NCBI RefSeq assembly: GCF_052162025.1
Contig: NZ_CP197401.1
Span: 62,001 to 126,000, forward strand
Source: Methylobacter sp015476545
Lineage (GTDB): Bacteria; Pseudomonadota; Gammaproteobacteria; Methylococcales; Methylomonadaceae
DNA: 64,000 nt
Reading direction: 5' to 3'
Shown one piece after another: positions 61,402-64,000 of this stretch. Numbering within the stretch: the first letter of the stretch is position 1; every line of letters starts with the position of its first letter. The notes under the pieces were generated by a model. That model saw only the letters and a list, made by a program, of their open reading frames with translations. It was not told where the DNA came from and did no database searches. Position numbers and translations under genes: made by a program.

Positions 61402-61551
61402 TTACCAGGATACGCCCAGCAACAGAAACATCCCAATCAGCGCAAACTTCAGCGCCCATTGTTCCATGGCGCACTGACCGTAGTCATGGCGCATGATCTC
61501 CTCGATCTTGTTGGCGCCGACCTGATCCTGCATATGAATTCTTCTTGTCAT
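61402..61551 (-). CDS. 49-residue single-pass membrane protein downstream of lexA
   Basis: ATG 61551 has a strong GGGGGAG ribosome site. An N-terminal soluble half (MTRRIHMQDQVGANKIEEIM) is followed by a C-terminal membrane helix (WALKFALIGMFLLLGVSW). It lies 15 bp after the lexA stop on the same strand and is probably co-transcribed with it. No family recognised. By position it may be an SOS-induced protein. Confidence 0.65.
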   Translation of the reverse strand: MTRRIHMQDQVGANKIEEIMRHDYGQCAMEQWALKFALIGMFLLLGVSW

Positions 61552-61566
61552 GATGGTTCTCCCCCT

Positions 61567-62202
61567 TTATTTAATCAGTGATGAACGGTAACTGCGCATT
61601 TGCCCGACCAGTACGCCCTGAATTTCGACTTGCTCCGGATGATAAGCCATTGCGGCCAGGCTGGCGTTGGCCGGGATCAGCAGCACCTTGTCCGGTGCCT
61701 GTTCAATATATTTCAAGGTGACTTCGGTTTTCTCGACCAAGGCTACGACGATTTCGCCGTTGTGGGCATGGCTGCGCTGCTCGATGACCACCCAGTCGCC
61801 ATCGAAAATGCCGGCCTCGATCATCGAATCGCCTTTGACCTGCAGCACGTAGCAGGGCTTATCGCTTCTCAGGACTTCGGGCACGGCCATGTAATGGACA
61901 TGTTCGATGGCTTCGATCGGCTTGCCGGCGGCAATCTTGCCGACAAACGGCAGACGCTGCTCGCCCTCATCCTCGTTGCGTTTCGCCTTGATGGTCAGGC
62001 GGATGCCGCCTTGCTTCTGGCCTGAAAGCGGTTCCACCAGTCCCGCTTCTATCAAGGCCGAGATATGCTTGTGCAGGGAGCCCCGGGAGGCCATGCCCAG
62101 CGCCGCGCAAAGTTCGTCCAGTGTTGGCGGGTACGGAAATTTGTCGGGATTGTTGCGCAGGAAATCAAGGATTTGCCGCTGTCGCCGGGTCAATTGATGC
62201 AT
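61567..62202 (-). CDS. lexA: SOS repressor LexA
   Basis: 211 residues from ATG 62202 (MHQLTRRQRQILDFLRNNPD), with AAAGGA upstream; the frame opening at 62280 would read through the operator. Winged helix (LDELCAALGMASRGSLHKHI), cleavage site Ala-Gly in GKIAAGKPIEA, catalytic Ser in VKGDSMIEAGI and Lys in VALVEKTEVTL are all present. Autocleavage with RecA is expected. The likely operator upstream is GAAC-N7-GAAC. Confidence 0.95.
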   Translation of the reverse strand: MHQLTRRQRQILDFLRNNPDKFPYPPTLDELCAALGMASRGSLHKHISALIEAGLVEPLSGQKQGGIRLTIKAKRNEDEGEQRLPFVGKIAAGKPIEAIEHVHYMAVPEVLRSDKPCYVLQVKGDSMIEAGIFDGDWVVIEQRSHAHNGEIVVALVEKTEVTLKYIEQAPDKVLLIPANASLAAMAYHPEQVEIQGVLVGQMRSYRSSLIK

Positions 62203-62263
62203 CGTCGTTCCTTTTTTGTTTTTTGTCAGCTTACCAAAAATGGCCCAAAATGCCAGAAAAAGA

Positions 62264-62278
62264 GAACAAAAAGAGAAC
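62264..62278 (-). promoter_or_regulatory. Candidate LexA box of direct-repeat type
   Basis: GAAC at 62264-62267 and 62275-62278 are separated by exactly 7 bases; on the coding strand of lexA this is GTTC-N7-GTTC, the box known from alphaproteobacteria. It is formed by an 11-bp direct repeat AAAAAGAGAAC and lies 62 bp upstream of the ATG. No canonical CTGT-N8-ACAG box is seen there. The spacer up to 62517 holds no gene. Confidence 0.6.
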
Positions 62279-62517
62279 AAAGTGAGAGCCTCTCACTGAT
62301 TGCATTATGGATCAAGCAGTTATTGGTGCGCTGCCAATGAAGCTGTGAGCTTCGGTCCGCATCCGGTGCTGATTCTGCGATAAATTGCGGTCGCCTGTCC
62401 CGACATGTTCTGCCGAGTGGCGGAATTAATTGGCGCAGGCTCGCGCCGATAAGCAAAGGCTCGCTTTATGAAGTCGTGCGGCTATTAAAAAACAGGCAGG
62501 AATGGCGCTGTGATCGC

Positions 62518-62994
62518 CTATTCGCTGGTTTCATCGACCGGTTTATTGTTCATCTCGTCACGCGCCGCCGTGACTGCTTTATGTAGCCGCAGTAGAGCCG
62601 ATTCAAGCGCCGCGACGTCTTCCGGCGAATAATCATTGAATATCCGGTAGATGAATTCCAGATGTTCGGGGTAAGCCCGCTTGAACAGGGCCACGCCAGC
62701 CGCCGTCAGCCGCACGATCTGGCTGCGGCCGTCCGTCTTGGAAGCCATGCGCTCAACCAGTCCTTTATCTTCGAGACGGTTGATGATGCCCGTCAAAGTG
62801 CCTTTGGTGATGATGGTCTTCTCGCCCAGCTGTTTGAAGGTCATGCCGGCCGTATTGCCCAGGGTCAGGATGATATCGAACTGGGGCAGCGTCAGATCCA
62901 ATGTGTGCACATGACAAGCTGCGTAGGCCAAAAAAGTCTGATGCGTCCGCGCCAACTCGCGCAGTACGCTTGGAAATGTTGATGGCGAATTCAT
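62518..62994 (-). CDS. MarR-family transcriptional regulator
   Basis: 158 residues from ATG 62994 (MNSPSTFPSVLRELA). The winged helix is clear: LPQFDIILTLGNTAGMTFKQ, LGEKTIITKGTLTGIINRLE and the wing VERMASKTDGRSQIVRLT. An AGTTAGAACTAAAT site overlaps its own promoter (63017-63031) and two related sites lie upstream of the divergent gene, so it probably controls both. Ligand unknown. Confidence 0.92.
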   Translation of the reverse strand: MNSPSTFPSVLRELARTHQTFLAYAACHVHTLDLTLPQFDIILTLGNTAGMTFKQLGEKTIITKGTLTGIINRLEDKGLVERMASKTDGRSQIVRLTAAGVALFKRAYPEHLEFIYRIFNDYSPEDVAALESALLRLHKAVTAARDEMNNKPVDETSE

Positions 62995-63308
62995 AATGTT
63001 CAGATACAATATTTGTAGTTAGAACTAAATGGTAACCTTGATTGATAATAACCTCAAGTTTTTTAATGTTTTTGGCTGTTATTTTCTTAAAAAAACTGTG
63101 GTTTTTCTCTTCGAAAACAAATCCATTCATTTTTACGGCAAGGCTTGCCAGCCATAAGGCTGAAACTGAGCATTTATCACAGCATTATCGAATGTGTATG
63201 CCGGATGCTGCAGAAATCATTTAACCGCATGATAATAAAAGGAAATTTTTTTCATGATCAAGAATGGCGCGCTTGAAAAAAGCGAGATGTTCAAATAAAT
63301 AATCTGAG

Positions 63309-63350
63309 TTAGAACAAAATTTGTTCTAATTAGAACAAAATCTGTTAGAA
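63309..63350. promoter_or_regulatory. Tandem palindromic operators, probable MarR sites
   Basis: Site 1 (63309-63329) has arms TTAGAACAAA and TTTGTTCTAA around one base. Site 2 (63330-63350) directly abuts it and starts TTAGAACAAAATCTG, ending GTTAGAA. The half-site TTAGAAC recurs at 63019-63025 over the marR promoter. Two abutting sites ~105 bp before the secreted-protein gene suggest strong repression. Confidence 0.75.
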
Positions 63351-63454
63351 TTTTCGCCATGCTTGGTAATCAACATGAGCCGGTTCAGCTCTCTAAGCCT
63401 TCTGTTAATCGCCAGGTGAAAAACAAATTATTTATTTACTATGAGGTTTACCCC

Positions 63455-63841
63455 ATGAACGTATTCAACAAATTTCTGACTTCTTCCATTATGGCCGCGG
63501 CGCTGGCAACTGCATCATTCAGCGCGTCCGCCGCGAATCCAACGAATGAGGACGTTAAGGCCGCGATCGACAATACGCTGGCGAAAGTTGAAGAGACGAT
63601 TACGGCTCTGGACAATGGCGCAGACAACGAGAAGCTGGTCGAGATGGTCGGCGATGCCCGCCAATTGCAGAAAGACATCTCCAATAATGCGCTGGACTTA
63701 AAGCGCAACCAGGCCAGCGGTGTTTTGAAGAAAGCGCGTACCGAGCTCAAGAACAACGATCTGGCGTCGGCTAAGGTAACATTGGCCGATGCAGCCAACC
63801 GCTACAAGGAAATCCAGCAGATCTACGTATCCACTCACTAA
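63455..63841 (+). CDS. Small exported helical protein under MarR-type control
   Basis: 128 residues from ATG 63455 with GAGG upstream; an earlier frame start at 63359 lies in the operator region. Signal peptide FNKFLTSSIMAAALATASF with cleavage after SASA-A. The mature part is almost entirely helical with heptad character (AKVEETITALDNGADNEKLV, ARTELKNNDLASAKVTLADA). The family is unknown to me; small helical periplasmic proteins often act in envelope stress or metal binding. A terminator follows. Confidence 0.8.
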   Translation: MNVFNKFLTSSIMAAALATASFSASAANPTNEDVKAAIDNTLAKVEETITALDNGADNEKLVEMVGDARQLQKDISNNALDLKRNQASGVLKKARTELKNNDLASAKVTLADAANRYKEIQQIYVSTH

Positions 63842-63881
63842 GAGTGCCTGCGCCGGCAGGCCGGCGTTTGAAGTGAAGCTG

Positions 63882-63916
63882 AAACCCTTGTCCGAAAGCC
63901 GGGCAAGGGTTTTTTG
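63882..63916 (+). terminator. Terminator after the exported-protein gene
   Basis: AAACCCTTGTCC pairs with GGGCAAGGGTTT around a short GAAAGCC loop and continues into a T run, forming an intrinsic terminator 40 bp after the stop. Confidence 0.85.
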
Positions 63917-64000
63917 CTGTCAGGCCGTAAACATCAGAAAGCAGCATAATTATCTCAAGCCGGCTTTTCGCGGGTGGGCGCCGGCCGAAGCCCACCGCAG

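Overview
The window looks like the chromosome of a gammaproteobacterium, most plausibly a type I methanotroph (Methylococcales). This is inference from gene content: a reductase resembling the soluble methane monooxygenase reductase MmoC beside hydroxylamine reductase, a NifF-type flavodoxin with probable nitrogenase-accessory genes, bacteriohemerythrin, an AmmeMemoRadiSam cluster, CzcABC metal efflux and a TonB iron-uptake locus. No rRNA or tRNA gene and no CRISPR array was found.

Left, accessory part (1-18860). A cobalamin/radical SAM gene runs off the left edge. Upstream of it in the same operon is a DndB-like DGQHR gene, split by an IS3-family element with a clean 3-bp target duplication. 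At 3677-3965 two Tn7-like transposon ends lie head to head, separated by exactly 5 bp. One is a 150-bp end with three spaced TnsB-type sites pointing left. The other is a 90-bp end with four packed sites and a terminator hairpin pointing right. Inside the right one lies a type I restriction-modification island: HTH, HsdM, HsdS, four-helix-bundle insert, PHP/SMC-like ATPase, AlbA-type ATPase, HsdR and YgjP-like metalloprotein. It ends at 16577 in an inverted single site of the same type. No tns genes are present, so it reads as a transposase-less Tn7-like cargo island. An orphan zinc-metallopeptidase/lipoprotein pair (probable T6SS effector and immunity) and a decayed IS200-like element follow.

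Iron uptake (19070-25700). A leftward Fur-box-headed cluster holds a small unknown gene, hemP, tonB, exbB, exbD, a Fiu-like receptor, a frameshifted PepSY protein and a PiuC-type hydroxylase. It is bracketed by a 38-bp inverted repeat.

Core part (25839-47290). Here are amrS/amrB/amrA, a DMT transporter with a sugar-kinase-like gene, nifF and probable nif accessories (GST, PCP_red protein), alkB, hemerythrin, rdgB-rph, a Ser/Thr kinase, yicC-gmk, czcCBA with accessories, and a Tim44-domain protein.

Second accessory part (47370-53530). An AT-rich three-gene operon (TIGR04255-like plus two unknowns) is flanked by inverted copies of a dispersed palindrome. Next come an IS5-family insertion in a small gene and an IS1111-type element inserted in another copy of the palindrome. 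A 155-bp direct repeat then brackets the IS1111 element and an intradiol dioxygenase.

Right part (53560-64000). An unknown 511-residue membrane protein and two small unknowns are followed by norR, divergent from hcp and an MmoC-like reductase. The shared intergenic region carries two GT-N7-AC sites and a sigma-54 promoter. Then come lexA, with an unexpected GAAC-N7-GAAC box and a downstream 49-residue membrane protein, and a MarR regulator with tandem operators before a secreted helical protein.
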